Assembly (NCBI RefSeq): GCF_003287875.1
Contig: NZ_QMKK01000058.1
Coordinates: forward strand, 1 to 64,000
Reading direction: 5' to 3'
Length of the DNA stretch: 64,000 bases
Origin: Martinezella tropici
Lineage (GTDB): Bacteria > Pseudomonadota > Alphaproteobacteria > Rhizobiales > Rhizobiaceae
The notes under the pieces were generated by a model, which worked only from the letters and a program-made list of their open reading frames with translations, was not told the DNA's origin and searched no databases. Position 1 is the stretch's first letter. Every line of letters begins with the position of its first letter. Of the stretch, positions 52,601 through 61,382 are shown one piece after another. Position numbers and translations under genes: made by a program.

Positions 52601-52779
52601 TGATCCCGATCGCGACGGAAATCTTTTGGGGACCGATGGCCTTTGCAATTATCGGAGGGTTAGCCGTTGCAACGATCCTGACGTTGACGCTGTTGCCAGC
52701 GATCATGTCCCTTCTGCTCGCAAAGGAAGCGGCCCGGCCTCGCCCAGAGGAGGATCTTCAAGCTGAGCATCAGGCTTAG
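49678..52779 (+). CDS. RND-family efflux permease
   Basis: This 1,033-residue inner-membrane proton/drug antiporter has TM1 near VVIFLMLATLIAGALSY, a large periplasmic porter domain, and the TM4 proton-relay region LGALIIALGLLVDDAMITVESMI with paired Asp. A second half repeats it (RMAVALLMAPFGLIGVVAAMLP, LGVIALSGMIIRNAVLLI). Length matches the AcrB/HAE family. It starts ATGA-coupled to the adaptor. No outer-membrane channel gene is present, so TolC is probably encoded elsewhere. Substrates are unknown. Confidence 0.93.
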   Translation: MNIKTFSEQARFNLSKWAIDHKPVVIFLMLATLIAGALSYQKLSRNEDPPFTIKTMVVGARWPGASVSDTVNLVTDKLEKKLSETPHVDYTQSYTRPGQSVIMVNLRDDTPPDQVDGIWYTVRKKISDIAGTLPEGVQGPFFDDEFGDTFGSIYAFRAEGFTQRELRDRVEAIRQEVLALPDIGKVNILGTQEEQIVIQFSTSRLASLGIDPSAAIEAIRAQNAVNPVGTIETSEEKISVRVSGAFASEDNLRDVTLKLGGRYFRLDSIADISRRIADPAAAAVRVNGKETIALAVSMAKDGNLLEFGKALNEHMDAIAAKLPYGIEMNKVADQSTVVQDAVNGFMKVLIEAIVIVLGVSFLSLGWRAGLVITASIPLVLALTFVGMEMTGIGLQRISLGALIIALGLLVDDAMITVESMISCLEKGKSRTAAATHAYETTAFPMLTGTLVMIAGFLPIGFAASSAGEYTFSLFMVVLIALLSSWMVAVLFSPILGTWILPRKIAHAHDKISPTAIIFHKVVKWTIRHRIITIVSASTALALSVAGAGQLEQQFFPSSDRPELLVSLTLPQNASREATDSRARELEAILKADRNIDHFTTYVGSGSIRFYLPMDLQLDNDNVTETVVVAKSVEKREAVRRHIETVLSHRFSDLVTRVSPLELGPPVGWPLKFRVSGPDYEQVRRLSAKVATIVAQHPMTRDINLTAGEPQKTVTIDVNQVQARALGMSSESIAGEVAATYSGSKVTTVRDKDKLVDVLVKGADAERKSVADIGNLQLRASDGGYVPLRQVATIADGMEDPIIWRRQGQPMIVVQADVDKTAQAATVAAKVDQQLDALRSDLPMGYSITAGGITEESEKGNSSILAIIPMMLFVIAFLLIVQLQSFSRMAVALLMAPFGLIGVVAAMLPTGTPMGFVAQLGVIALSGMIIRNAVLLIQEIDQNVANGLAPRKAIISASLHRARPILLTACAAILGMIPIATEIFWGPMAFAIIGGLAVATILTLTLLPAIMSLLLAKEAARPRPEEDLQAEHQA

Positions 52780-52857
52780 ATCCACGAAACGCCAGGCAAT
52801 CGACGCTTTACCTCACTTTCCCTACCGTAATCCGAATTGAAACAGGATTGTTTCTCT

Positions 52858-53733
52858 ATGACGAAAATTTCGCCACTATCCTCTTTGGGTCGTGAAATCA
52901 GCTGGGCCACCCACCGCTTCCGGTTTTATAATATGGCACCGCTTCTTGTGACGATGATTTTAGCGAGCTGCAGCTCGGTGCCATTGACGAAGTCAGGTAC
53001 GCTCAAATCCTACGATCAACTTGGCTCTGTCGAAGGAGTTCTAAGCAAATCCCGAAGCTTTGCCGACTCGCAGGTTCTGCTAGCCGCCAAGACCGTCAGC
53101 ATTTCTCCAACCAGACTATCGCCGCAAGTCTATACGAAACTCCGCGACGAAAAAAATGGCGAACTCGTCGCGAATGTTCTCGACCGGACGTTGTGCATCG
53201 ATTTGAGCGACAAGTTCCGTGTTGTCAGCCCCGAAAAAGGAGCAGATTTGAACATCCAAGCTGTCATCACGGACATCGTACCGACGCAGAAAGTCGCCGC
53301 CGGCGTATCGGAAGCAGTAACCTTGGGGAGTTCGGTAGTTCTCCCAGTGGGTGTTCCGCGTCTTCCAATCGGGCTGGGCGGGCTTGCGGTCGAAGCGGAA
53401 GCGATCGACTCTAACGGCACACAACGAGCCGCTATTATCTGGTCGCGTGGCGCTAATTCGATAACAAACAGCCCTCGAATATCCGAGATTGGCGATGCTT
53501 ATGGTCTGGCATCATCCTTCTCCGACCAGTTCGCCCAGCTGCTATCCAAGGGAAAAAAGCCTCAAGGCCTCAACCTCTCCATTCCCTCGCCTCAGAAATT
53601 AAGCTCGCGGCTCGGCGGCACACCAAAATATTCGGCATGTACTGCTTTCGGTAAAGGAACCGGGTTGGCAGGAGCGTTTGGAAATTTGCTGGGGGCGCCG
53701 CCGTCTTGGACGGATAAATCAGCCGGCCTATAG
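52858..53733 (+). CDS. DUF3313-like lipoprotein
   Basis: This protein is about 291 residues from ATG 52858. A shorter start at ATG 52933 gives a cleaner lipoprotein signal (MAPLLVTMILASCSS). After the Cys come STKYDQL-like SYDQLGSVEGVLSKSRSF, VANVLDRTLCIDLSDKFRVVS, ADLNIQAVITDIVPTQKVAAG and AVEAEAIDSNGTQRAAIIWSRGA, a DUF3313 pattern. These are outer-membrane or periplasmic lipoproteins of unknown role. It follows the RND pump by about 80 bases and may be part of that operon. Confidence 0.75.
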   Translation: MTKISPLSSLGREISWATHRFRFYNMAPLLVTMILASCSSVPLTKSGTLKSYDQLGSVEGVLSKSRSFADSQVLLAAKTVSISPTRLSPQVYTKLRDEKNGELVANVLDRTLCIDLSDKFRVVSPEKGADLNIQAVITDIVPTQKVAAGVSEAVTLGSSVVLPVGVPRLPIGLGGLAVEAEAIDSNGTQRAAIIWSRGANSITNSPRISEIGDAYGLASSFSDQFAQLLSKGKKPQGLNLSIPSPQKLSSRLGGTPKYSACTAFGKGTGLAGAFGNLLGAPPSWTDKSAGL

Positions 53734-54315
53734 CGCCAGCAGGGGGCGATCCGCATACCGTCACCAACGCACGTCACGGCTGAACACTCGCCCTCAAACA
53801 ACCTCCGTTAAGTCGAGCCATTCGACAAATGGTCTCCTCTCGCACCTCGATGACCTGTTCAATGCCCGATATGCTGCCAATAATAAAGCGGCGGCGTCGA
53901 GTGATGATGACACGCATGCGGCTCGCAACTTCCCAGCAGATCGCCGGGAATGTCGCGATGATCGTGCTTGCGTTCTGAGCGCCTACCTTGCCGCCGTTTG
54001 GGAGATATCAACCGACAAGAACGACTTCATGTCCAACATCTCGGCGCAGTCTTTCACTCAAGGGAAGCCGTCAAACACTTCAGCGATCTGCGGCTCTTTC
54101 TACGCTCTTGAATGAATATGAAGCGGCGACGCGAAGATTGCCGATCGCGCTACCTTCTTCTGAATTGCGGCCAGAACTATTGCGCTGGGGCTTGGTTAGC
54201 AGCACTTTTGCGAGGGTTGAGGTGCCGTAGCCATACCTCAATCATGAGGTCACCCGAGGTATATACTTGCAAAATCATCATGGCTCCTCTTTTCGGGGGC
54301 TCGGTATTTTCCGAC
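53734..54315. other. Non-coding stretch between convergent operons
   Basis: No supported gene is present in this gap between the RND/lipoprotein operon and the ThDP-enzyme operon. The open frames across it lack ribosome-binding sites and motifs. The hairpin at 54316 follows. Confidence 0.5.
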
Positions 54316-54347
54316 AGGGCCGTCCGCGTATATACACGAACGGCCCT
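54316..54347. terminator. Hairpin at the end of the ThDP-enzyme operon
   Basis: AGGGCCGT (54316-54323) pairs with ACGGCCCT (54340-54347) around a 16-base loop holding GTATATAC. It lies nine bases beyond the stop of the minus-strand ThDP gene. There is no strong T-run, so it is a candidate terminator or 3' protective structure. Confidence 0.45.
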
Positions 54348-54355
54348 ATTGATCG

Positions 54356-56068
54356 TCATGACGCGATCCTGATTTCCACCAGAGCCTGTCTTTTATTCAC
54401 CATGACCTGCTCGATGGCCGCTTTCAGCGTTGGCAGCAGATCGTCAGCTTCCGCCACCTTTGCCGTCCAGGCGCGGCTTGCGGCGGCGACCTGCGTGAAA
54501 TCCGGCGACGGCGAGAGCGAGACGAGCGGCATGGCGTTCGACTTTGCCGCATACCCGTCCGGATAGATGCCGAGCACCGATTGGCGTACCGCGCCCCACT
54601 CGGAATTGTTCAAGACGAGGATGAGAAGCGGAATGCCGGCCGCTTCCGCAATCTGGTGGCAGGCAACGGGGTTGGAGAACATGTAGGAGCCATCGCCCAT
54701 CGTGGCGATGATCAGCCTGTCCTGCCGCGCTAGCTTCATGCCCAGCGCTGCCGGGAAACACCAGCCGAGCCCGCCCGAATGAGGTTCCTGATACCAGGTG
54801 TCGGGTGCTTGCAGGGTCAGCTCCTCCAGCGGCGCGCCGAGTTCGGACAGGATAGCGGCGTCCCTACCCTCGATCGCCTTGGAGAGGCAGGCGCTGACGA
54901 AGCCTTTGGACATGACCGGACCTCGGCCTGCTTCCGCACGCTCCAGAACGATAGCGCGCCGCTCCGCCGCAGCACCTGCGACCTCGGCACGCCGCGCATC
55001 GCGCGATTTTACCGTTGTCGGCAGCAACATCGAAGCAGCAGCGGCAAGTTCGACGATCACCTCGGCCGTGTCGCCAACAAGGGCGAGGTCACAGGGAAAG
55101 TTGCGCACCGGGAAGCGTGAATAAAGCGGGTCTTGCCCGATATGAACGACCTTGCAGTCCGGCTCGAGCGAATGAATGTCCGGCGACCATGGCGCAAGGC
55201 TGTCGATCACCAGCACGAGATCGGCCTTGGCAAGCCATTCGGCCGGATCGCCGCCCACGGCCATAGGATGGTCGGTCGGTGCGGCAAGTTGGATCGCCCA
55301 ATATTGGCAAATCGGAATACCCCACTCCTCGGCGAGGCGCGATAGGGTCTCGAAACCTTCCGCCGAGCCTGCACCGCGCTGTGCGATGATCAAGGGGGCC
55401 TTGGCTTCGCTCAGCAGTTTCGCGGCTGCGTCGATATCGGCGCGGCGCGGCCCAGCGCTCGCGGCCGCAATCGTCGCCCGGCCTTCGAGCTCGTCCGACG
55501 GGCAAGGCTCACAGAGAACTTCGCGCGGCAGGCTCAGATAAACCGGCCCACGTGGGGTGGAATTGGCGATGGCAAAGGCCCGGTCGACGATGTCGACGGC
55601 CTGTTCGGGAAATTTCAGCTCGTAGTCCCATTTGACCGATTCGCGGATCATGGCGGCCTGGTCACGCATTTCCTGACCCCAGCCGATCGGTACCGTCCGG
55701 GCGCCGAGACGACCCTTTTCGACGACGGGCGTGCGGCCGGAAAAGACGAGCATGGGAACATGCTCGGTCGCCGCGTTGATCGCACCAATAACGCAATTGG
55801 CAAGGCCGACATTGGTATGCGCCATGACTGCCTGTGCGCGTCCCGTCGCCAGATAGTAGCCGTGCGCCATGCCCATGGCCGCGTTTTCATGCGGGATGAC
55901 GATGGCCTTCGGTAGCGGGATCTGCTTGGCCGAAGCTTCTGCCAGACCCTCGATGATCGGCGGGAAATCCGTTCCGGAATTGGCGAAAATGTAATCGACG
56001 CCCACCGCCTTCAGGCGCGCAAGCAAAGCGCCGCCGGCCGTTATCGTTGGAGCCTTTTCGTCCGTCAT
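54356..56068 (-). CDS. ThDP-dependent 2-keto acid decarboxylase-like enzyme
   Basis: This 570-residue thiamine-diphosphate enzyme has three domains. The N-terminal cofactor Glu61 is in IPHENAAMGMAHGYY. MAHTNVGLANCVIGAIN follows, with His84 where benzoylformate decarboxylase has an active-site His and acetolactate synthase does not. Ser31 in FANSGTD is also at the benzoylformate-decarboxylase position. The C-terminal ThDP motif is TMGDGSYMFSNPVACHQIAEAAGIPLLILVLNN. The clues favour non-oxidative decarboxylation of an aryl or branched 2-keto acid. It is co-oriented with a TRAP transporter and an aldehyde dehydrogenase. An acetolactate synthase-like role is less likely. Confidence 0.8.
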   Translation of the reverse strand: MTDEKAPTITAGGALLARLKAVGVDYIFANSGTDFPPIIEGLAEASAKQIPLPKAIVIPHENAAMGMAHGYYLATGRAQAVMAHTNVGLANCVIGAINAATEHVPMLVFSGRTPVVEKGRLGARTVPIGWGQEMRDQAAMIRESVKWDYELKFPEQAVDIVDRAFAIANSTPRGPVYLSLPREVLCEPCPSDELEGRATIAAASAGPRRADIDAAAKLLSEAKAPLIIAQRGAGSAEGFETLSRLAEEWGIPICQYWAIQLAAPTDHPMAVGGDPAEWLAKADLVLVIDSLAPWSPDIHSLEPDCKVVHIGQDPLYSRFPVRNFPCDLALVGDTAEVIVELAAAASMLLPTTVKSRDARRAEVAGAAAERRAIVLERAEAGRGPVMSKGFVSACLSKAIEGRDAAILSELGAPLEELTLQAPDTWYQEPHSGGLGWCFPAALGMKLARQDRLIIATMGDGSYMFSNPVACHQIAEAAGIPLLILVLNNSEWGAVRQSVLGIYPDGYAAKSNAMPLVSLSPSPDFTQVAAASRAWTAKVAEADDLLPTLKAAIEQVMVNKRQALVEIRIAS

Positions 56069-56091
56069 GAATGTTACTCGCTTTCAGTATG

Positions 56092-57390
56092 TTAGAGGTG
56101 GCTGGGAAGCCAGGTCGCAAGGATCGGGAAGGCAATGAGGAGCGCCAACCGGACGAGATCGGTGACGATGAAGGGAGCAACGCCTTTGAAGATTTTCGAG
56201 AAGCTTAGCTCCGGCACGACGCTCTTGATGACGAAGACATTCATGCCCACCGGCGGATGAATGAGCCCGAGTTCCACGGTCATGACAATAATGACAGCAA
56301 ACCAGATCGGATCGAACCCGAGCGACAGAATGACCGGATAGACGATCGGAACCGTCAGGATGATCATCGCCATGGCATCCATAAGGCAGCCAAGGACGAT
56401 GTACATCAACAGGATCAGCAAGAGTACGCCATAGGGATTCAAGCCAAGCCCGGTCAGGAATGCCGTTACCTTCTGTGGCGTACCGGTAATCGTAAGGAAA
56501 TAGCCGAAGATCAATGCACCGATGAGGACGGTGAAAACGGCTGCGGCCGTGCGCGTCGCCTGCAAAAGCGACGTCAGGATCTGGCGCCGCCCGAGCTTGC
56601 GGCGGAGAACCCCGATGATGAACGCACCGCCAGCACCGACGCCACCGGCCTCTGTGGGTGTGAAGAGACCGCCATAGAGACCGCCGATCACGAACAGGAA
56701 AAGAGCGAGCGGTGCCCAGATGTCCTTGATCGCCTGGAGGCGCTCGCTCCACGAGCTTTTGGCCGCCGCCGGCAGCAGGTTGGGACGTACAGCGCCTAAA
56801 ATGACGATGGTCGTCATATACATGAGGACGGCGATTATTCCCGGAATCAGGCCCGCCATGAACAGCTTGCTGATATCCTGCTCGGTGATGATTCCGTAGA
56901 CGACGAGCACCGTCGAAGGCGGAAACATCGCGCCGAGCGTCCCGCCGGCTGCGATCGTCCCCGCGGCGAAGGAGTCCGGATATTTCAGCCGCCGCATCTC
57001 GGGATAGGCGACGGTGGAGAAGGTTGCAGCGGTGGCAACCGATGAGCCGGAAATGGCGGCAAAGCCACCGCAGGCAAGGATCGTGGCCAGTCCCAGGCCA
57101 CCTTTCAGATGGCCAATGAGCGTGTTGGCGGCGCGGAACAGTTCCCGGCTCATGCCGGAATTCGAAACGAACGCCCCCATCAGCAGGAACATGGGGATGA
57201 CGCCGAAGGTGTAGTCGGTGACGGTGCGCATCGACGTCTGACCGATCAGCTTCAGCGCCGGGCCGAATCCGGCGAGAAGGCCGAAGCCCGCTACACCGAC
57301 AAGGCCCATGGCCATGCCGACGGGAACGCGTAGCAGCATCAGCGCGAAGAGAACGACAAATCCGGAAACGGCGACAAGGTTCTGTGTCAT
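56092..57390 (-). CDS. dctM: TRAP transporter large permease (DctM type)
   Basis: This 432-residue protein has about 12 membrane spans, starting LVAVSGFVVLFALMLLRVPVGMAMGLVG, with GVIPMFLLMGAFVSNSG, GTLGAMFPPSTVLVVYGI and GCLMDAMAMIILTVPIVYPV as in DctM subunits. It carries the sodium-coupled solute pathway of a tripartite ATP-independent importer. ATG 57390 starts five bases from the DctQ stop. Its position with a keto-acid decarboxylase suggests organic acid uptake. Confidence 0.93.
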   Translation of the reverse strand: MTQNLVAVSGFVVLFALMLLRVPVGMAMGLVGVAGFGLLAGFGPALKLIGQTSMRTVTDYTFGVIPMFLLMGAFVSNSGMSRELFRAANTLIGHLKGGLGLATILACGGFAAISGSSVATAATFSTVAYPEMRRLKYPDSFAAGTIAAGGTLGAMFPPSTVLVVYGIITEQDISKLFMAGLIPGIIAVLMYMTTIVILGAVRPNLLPAAAKSSWSERLQAIKDIWAPLALFLFVIGGLYGGLFTPTEAGGVGAGGAFIIGVLRRKLGRRQILTSLLQATRTAAAVFTVLIGALIFGYFLTITGTPQKVTAFLTGLGLNPYGVLLLILLMYIVLGCLMDAMAMIILTVPIVYPVILSLGFDPIWFAVIIVMTVELGLIHPPVGMNVFVIKSVVPELSFSKIFKGVAPFIVTDLVRLALLIAFPILATWLPSHL

Positions 57391-57394
57391 AAGC

Positions 57395-57949
57395 TTATTC
57401 CACCGGATCGTTGACGTGCTCTTCATTCACGCGGTGCGGGTAAAAGACGAGGCGGAACGTGCGCACGGCAATCAGCAGCACGGCGGCGACGTCGCCAAGC
57501 CAGGCAACGAGAAAGAAGGGCCAGGTGGGGAGCTGCAGATCGTAGGTCAGGACATGCTGCGCGCGGGTCTGGACGACCTTGTCGAACAGCATGATGGTTT
57601 GCACCGTTACGACGAGGAGCAGGACGAGTGTGGCGAAGATGTCGATCGCCCGTTTGTATTTCAGGCTGACATTTTCCCAGACGAGATCGACCGTGATATG
57701 CGCGCCCCGATAGCTGGTGGCGGCAATCCCCCAAAAGATGAGGATACCCAGGAACAGGCGTCCGAAGTCATAACCATCTGGAATCGAATAGGAAAAGAAA
57801 TAGCGCAGCATGACCGAAATGAAGATGTCCGCGGCGACAAGTCCGACAAATCCGGCGGCGATCCATTCAATCCCGGCGATGAAACGATCCATGCCGTTTT
57901 GCGGCGCCTGGATGGCAGGCGTTTGGCCTTCTGTTATTTCAGGCGTCAT
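57395..57949 (-). CDS. dctQ: TRAP transporter small permease (DctQ type)
   Basis: This 184-residue protein has four spans (IEWIAAGFVGLVAADIFISVMLRYFF, FGRLFLGILIFWGIAATSYRGAHI, IFATLVLLLVVTVQTIMLF, FFLVAWLGDVAAVLLIAVRTF). The Arg-Gly-Ala-His segment is typical of DctQ. The start is set by GGAGGAAGCC before ATG 57949. It bridges DctP and DctM. Confidence 0.9.
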   Translation of the reverse strand: MTPEITEGQTPAIQAPQNGMDRFIAGIEWIAAGFVGLVAADIFISVMLRYFFSYSIPDGYDFGRLFLGILIFWGIAATSYRGAHITVDLVWENVSLKYKRAIDIFATLVLLLVVTVQTIMLFDKVVQTRAQHVLTYDLQLPTWPFFLVAWLGDVAAVLLIAVRTFRLVFYPHRVNEEHVNDPVE

Positions 57950-58010
57950 GGCTTCCTCCCATTTGCCCTGAGCGATGGACCGGCCCCGGACGGGACCGGC
58001 CAAACCAGCA

Positions 58011-59054
58011 TCAGAAGGCGGCATTGTTGTTGGAAAGGCTTTTCTTCAGATCATCGAGTACTTGCTTAGGGTCGCCCCCCTTCGCGGTAACCTGCTTTTC
58101 CCAGCTGCTCTGCAGCGGAGCCACGGCCTTGCGCCACAAGTCGATCTGCTCCGGCGTCAGTTCCACGACTTCATGGCCGGAAGCCGCCTTCATGCGTGCG
58201 CGGCCGGCATGCTCAAACGCGGTCCAAGCGGAGGAGAGCTTTACGGCCCATTCCGTGTTGCAATGGGCGTCGAATACTTTCTTCTGCTCGGGCGAGGCGT
58301 TGTCGTAGACATCTTTGTTCATCGACCAGGTGTAGGCGGTCGTATAAAGCGGGACGTCGAGCGTGTATCTCGTCACCTTGTCGATGCCGAACAGGAAGAC
58401 TGAGTTCCATGGGAACGTGATGGCGTCGGCAATGCCGCGCTCCAGCGCGTCACGTGATTCCGGCGCGGAGGCCTGAATATTGGTGCCGCCGAGAAGCGTC
58501 ACCATTTCGCCTATGGTCTGTTGCGCGGGGCGGACTTTCAGACCCTTCAGGTCGCTGGGTAGAACGATCTTCTTGACCGAGTGCAGGCTGCCCGGATCAT
58601 GCACGAAGGCGAGGCAGAAATGCGTATCCGCCATCTCCTTGTCGGCATATTTGCGATACCAGCTATCGACCGCGGCCGTGCCGCCCTCAGCATTCGCGAT
58701 TGTGAAGGGAAGCTGGGCAGCATTGATCAGCGGGAACCGGCCCGGCTGATAGCCGGGGCTGACATAACCGACATCGGCAATACCATCCCGCACCATGTCA
58801 TAATGGTCGAATGCCTTGCCAAGCTGCTCGGCCGGAAAGATCGAGGCGGTAATCGTGCCACCGGAATCCTTGGCGATGCTGTCGGCCCAATCCTGCGCGG
58901 ATTTCACGAGTGGATGCGTCGGCGGCACCCAGAGCGAAATCTTCAGGTTGATCGGATTGTCTGCGGCCGCCGTTGGCGAGACGGCGGCGCCAAAAATCGA
59001 TCCAAGCCCCATCGCGGCAATTATGAGACCGCTTTTCAGAATTCTGTCGAACAT
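58011..59054 (-). CDS. dctP: TRAP transporter substrate-binding protein (DctP type)
   Basis: This 347-residue periplasmic binding protein has a Sec signal peptide (ILKSGLIIAAMGLGSIFGAA, ending PTAAA). NLKISLWVPPTHPLVKSAQDWAD, the lobe motif GTITASIFPAEQLGKAFDHYDMVRDGIADVGYV and DLKGLKVRPAQQTIGEMV hold the Arg that binds the carboxylate. Thus the ligand is an organic acid, probably the 2-hydroxy or 2-keto acid used by neighbouring enzymes. ATG 59054 follows a purine-rich AAGGAGGAAGA. Confidence 0.92.
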   Translation of the reverse strand: MFDRILKSGLIIAAMGLGSIFGAAVSPTAAADNPINLKISLWVPPTHPLVKSAQDWADSIAKDSGGTITASIFPAEQLGKAFDHYDMVRDGIADVGYVSPGYQPGRFPLINAAQLPFTIANAEGGTAAVDSWYRKYADKEMADTHFCLAFVHDPGSLHSVKKIVLPSDLKGLKVRPAQQTIGEMVTLLGGTNIQASAPESRDALERGIADAITFPWNSVFLFGIDKVTRYTLDVPLYTTAYTWSMNKDVYDNASPEQKKVFDAHCNTEWAVKLSSAWTAFEHAGRARMKAASGHEVVELTPEQIDLWRKAVAPLQSSWEKQVTAKGGDPKQVLDDLKKSLSNNNAAF

Positions 59055-59179
59055 GTCTTCCTCCTTGTTGAAGGCTGCAGGCAAGCCGCAACCGTTTCCG
59101 GCTCTCCTCAAAGCCGAATTGCGCGGGAAATCCCGGGGTTCGAAATGTCTTCCAATCGCCAGCGACGCTGCGAGCGACC

Positions 59180-59668
59180 TCAGCCTTTGCCCAGCGCGCC
59201 GACAATCCTTGCCAGGATCGCGATCAGGGCTTCCTTGTCCTTCCCGACGATCTCATCGAGGCGGCGGTCATGCTCGCGTGCGACGGCATGCAGCCGCTTA
59301 TGCATTTTACGACCTTCGTCTGTGAGGCTGACACTGTAGCTGCGCTGATCGTTCGGGTTTTGTCGCCGTTCGATCAGGCCGCGAATGGCAAGCCCCTTCA
59401 GCGTCGAGGTCAAGGTCGAGCGGTCGCGACCGCAGACCCTGCTCAATTCCGAAGGGGTCAACTCGTCATATTCGGAGAGGATCGTCAGGATCGAATACCA
59501 GCCAGGCTTCAGGTCGCTCTTTTCAAGCATCGCGCTGAATGCCTGGAAAGAAACTTCCTGGGCCACGCGAAGGTGATAACCGACGACGTCCCTAAATGCC
59601 GTCGGGATGAGAACGTCGCTTTCGTTTTCGCTCGGCGAATCTTCGGCTGTTTTGGCTGATACTGTCAC
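59180..59668 (-). CDS. MarR-family regulator
   Basis: This regulator of about 162 residues starts at GTG 59668, with CGGAGAG five bases before it. The winged helix is ELTPSELSRVCGRDRSTLTSTLKGLAIRGLIERRQNPNDQRSYSVSLTDEGRKM. MarR proteins bind palindromes and release on small aromatic acids. It lies inside the operon between the aldehyde dehydrogenase and DctP genes. Its likely operator is the 41-bp palindrome at 61277. Confidence 0.88.
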   Translation of the reverse strand: MTVSAKTAEDSPSENESDVLIPTAFRDVVGYHLRVAQEVSFQAFSAMLEKSDLKPGWYSILTILSEYDELTPSELSRVCGRDRSTLTSTLKGLAIRGLIERRQNPNDQRSYSVSLTDEGRKMHKRLHAVAREHDRRLDEIVGKDKEALIAILARIVGALGKG

Positions 59669-59688
59669 GATCGCTCTCCGTTGTGGCT

Positions 59689-61137
59689 TCAAAACGGGTA
59701 ATGCTGTTGTGCGTCTTCCACCGTGATCCAACGCAGATCGGTGAATTCGGCAATCGCTGCACGTCCGCCGAAGCGGCCGTAACCTGAAGCCTTGACCCCA
59801 CCAAACGGCATTTGGGCCTCGTCATGCACGGTCGGGCCGTTTATGTGGCAAATCCCGCTTTCAATTCGGCGGGCAACGGCCATGGCGCGCTCGACATTCC
59901 GGCTGAAGACGGCGGATGATAAGCCGTATTCCGTATCATTCGCGACGCGGATCGCCTCTTCATCGCCATTCACACGGATGACGCTTTTGGCCGGGCCGAA
60001 GGATTCTTCGGAATAGATGCGCATGTCGGGCGTGACGTGATCGACGAGCGTCGCCGCCATGATGGAACCATCATGCGTACCACCGGCAACGAGTGCCGCG
60101 CCTTTTGCGATAGCATCATCGACCATTTCCTGCACTCGCTCGGCTGCCTCGGGCGTGACGAGTGAGCCCAGAACGACGTGACCGCGCGGATCGCCGGCCG
60201 GAAGCGCCTTCGCCTTGGCCGCCAGTTTTTCAACGAAAGCATCTGCGATCTTCGCATCGACAATGATGCGCTCCGTCGACATGCAGATCTGGCCCTGGTT
60301 CATGTAGGCGCCGAAAGCGGCGGCGTTGACCGCCGCATCGAGATCGGCGTCATCGAGAACGAGGAAGGGCGCCTTGCCGCCGAGCTCGAGCAGAACCGGC
60401 TTGAGATGCTCGGCCGCAAGCTTGGCGATGATTTTGCCGACGCGGGTAGAACCCGTGAAGTTGATGCGCTTGACGGCCGGATGGGCGACCAGTGTCTCAA
60501 CGACCTTGGCCGCATCGGCCGGCGCGTTGGTGACGACGTTGACGACGCCGTTAGGAAAGCCCGCTTCGCGCAATACCTGGCCAATGAGCCGATGGGTACC
60601 GGGGCACATTTCGGAGGCTTTCAGGATGACGGTGTTGCCACAGGCAAGCGGCATGGCGAGTGCACGCGTGCCGAGGATGACGGGAGCATTCCAGGGCGCG
60701 ATGCCAACGCAGACACCGGCTGGCTGGCGGATGCCCATCGCAAGGGTGCCGGGTTTGTCGGACGGGATGATCTCGCCGGAAATCTGTGTCGTCATCGCTG
60801 CGGCCTCGCGCAGGATATTGGCGGCGAACATGGTGTTGAACCCGCCCCAGGGCGCGGTCGCACCCGTTTCGGCGGTCATCAGGCGGATGAATTCGCCCGC
60901 TTTGGAATCCATGATGTCGGCCGCCTTCAAGAGCAGCTTGCGGCGTTCGCCCGGCCCCGATGTTGACCATTGAGCGAAGGCCGCGGCGGCGGCAGCAGCC
61001 GCGGCATGGGCGTCGTCCGCCTGGCCGGCGGCCGCCTTGGTCGCGATCTCTCCGGTCACGGGATCGATGCGCTCATATACCCCGCCCGAAAGTGCTGCGC
61101 GGTCTTCATTGTCGATCAAAAGCTGAATGTTATCCAT
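59689..61137 (-). CDS. NAD(P)-dependent aldehyde dehydrogenase
   Basis: This 482-residue aldehyde dehydrogenase has Asn150 (IAPWNAP), Lys173 (TVILKASE), catalytic Glu251 (LLELGGKAPF) and nucleophile Cys285 (NQGQICMSTERI). The overall style, with GICHINGPTVHDEAQMPFGGVK, matches the aromatic-aldehyde (vanillin/salicylaldehyde) subgroup. It would oxidise the aldehyde made by the ThDP enzyme. It is the first gene of the minus-strand operon, downstream of the 41-bp palindrome. Confidence 0.92.
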   Translation of the reverse strand: MDNIQLLIDNEDRAALSGGVYERIDPVTGEIATKAAAGQADDAHAAAAAAAAAFAQWSTSGPGERRKLLLKAADIMDSKAGEFIRLMTAETGATAPWGGFNTMFAANILREAAAMTTQISGEIIPSDKPGTLAMGIRQPAGVCVGIAPWNAPVILGTRALAMPLACGNTVILKASEMCPGTHRLIGQVLREAGFPNGVVNVVTNAPADAAKVVETLVAHPAVKRINFTGSTRVGKIIAKLAAEHLKPVLLELGGKAPFLVLDDADLDAAVNAAAFGAYMNQGQICMSTERIIVDAKIADAFVEKLAAKAKALPAGDPRGHVVLGSLVTPEAAERVQEMVDDAIAKGAALVAGGTHDGSIMAATLVDHVTPDMRIYSEESFGPAKSVIRVNGDEEAIRVANDTEYGLSSAVFSRNVERAMAVARRIESGICHINGPTVHDEAQMPFGGVKASGYGRFGGRAAIAEFTDLRWITVEDAQQHYPF

Positions 61138-61276
61138 GATCCTCCTCCTCGGACGGCAAGGTCGCGTCGGTTGTAAACCGCCACGTTGCTCTGTGCAGAT
61201 ACGCCAGTCATTACGCTGTGCTTGTTCGCCCTGCCTCCTCTACGCCTGAAGCTTATCCAACCTGCATCAACCCCGC

Positions 61277-61317
61277 AAGATAGTTTGACATCAAAATATT
61301 TGACATCAAACTATCTT
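61277..61317. promoter_or_regulatory. 41-bp palindrome with duplicated TTTGACATCAAA, probable MarR operator
   Basis: AAGATAGTTTGA (61277-61288) and TCAAACTATCTT (61306-61317) are perfect inverted arms. Within the element TTTGACATCAAA occurs twice (61284-61295 and 61299-61310), itself nearly palindromic. It lies between the divergent aldehyde dehydrogenase operon and the PanE-like gene and could control both. The surrounding gap (61138-61382) holds no gene. Confidence 0.65.
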
Positions 61318-61382
61318 GATGTGAGCATTGCGCGACCAAATGCGGCTGAGGATGGAAAGCCGAAAACCACGGGAGGAAATGC

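Noticed and set aside
53678..54115. 145-codon open frame after the DUF3313-like gene
   Set aside because: It begins inside that gene in another frame and shows no protein-like pattern.
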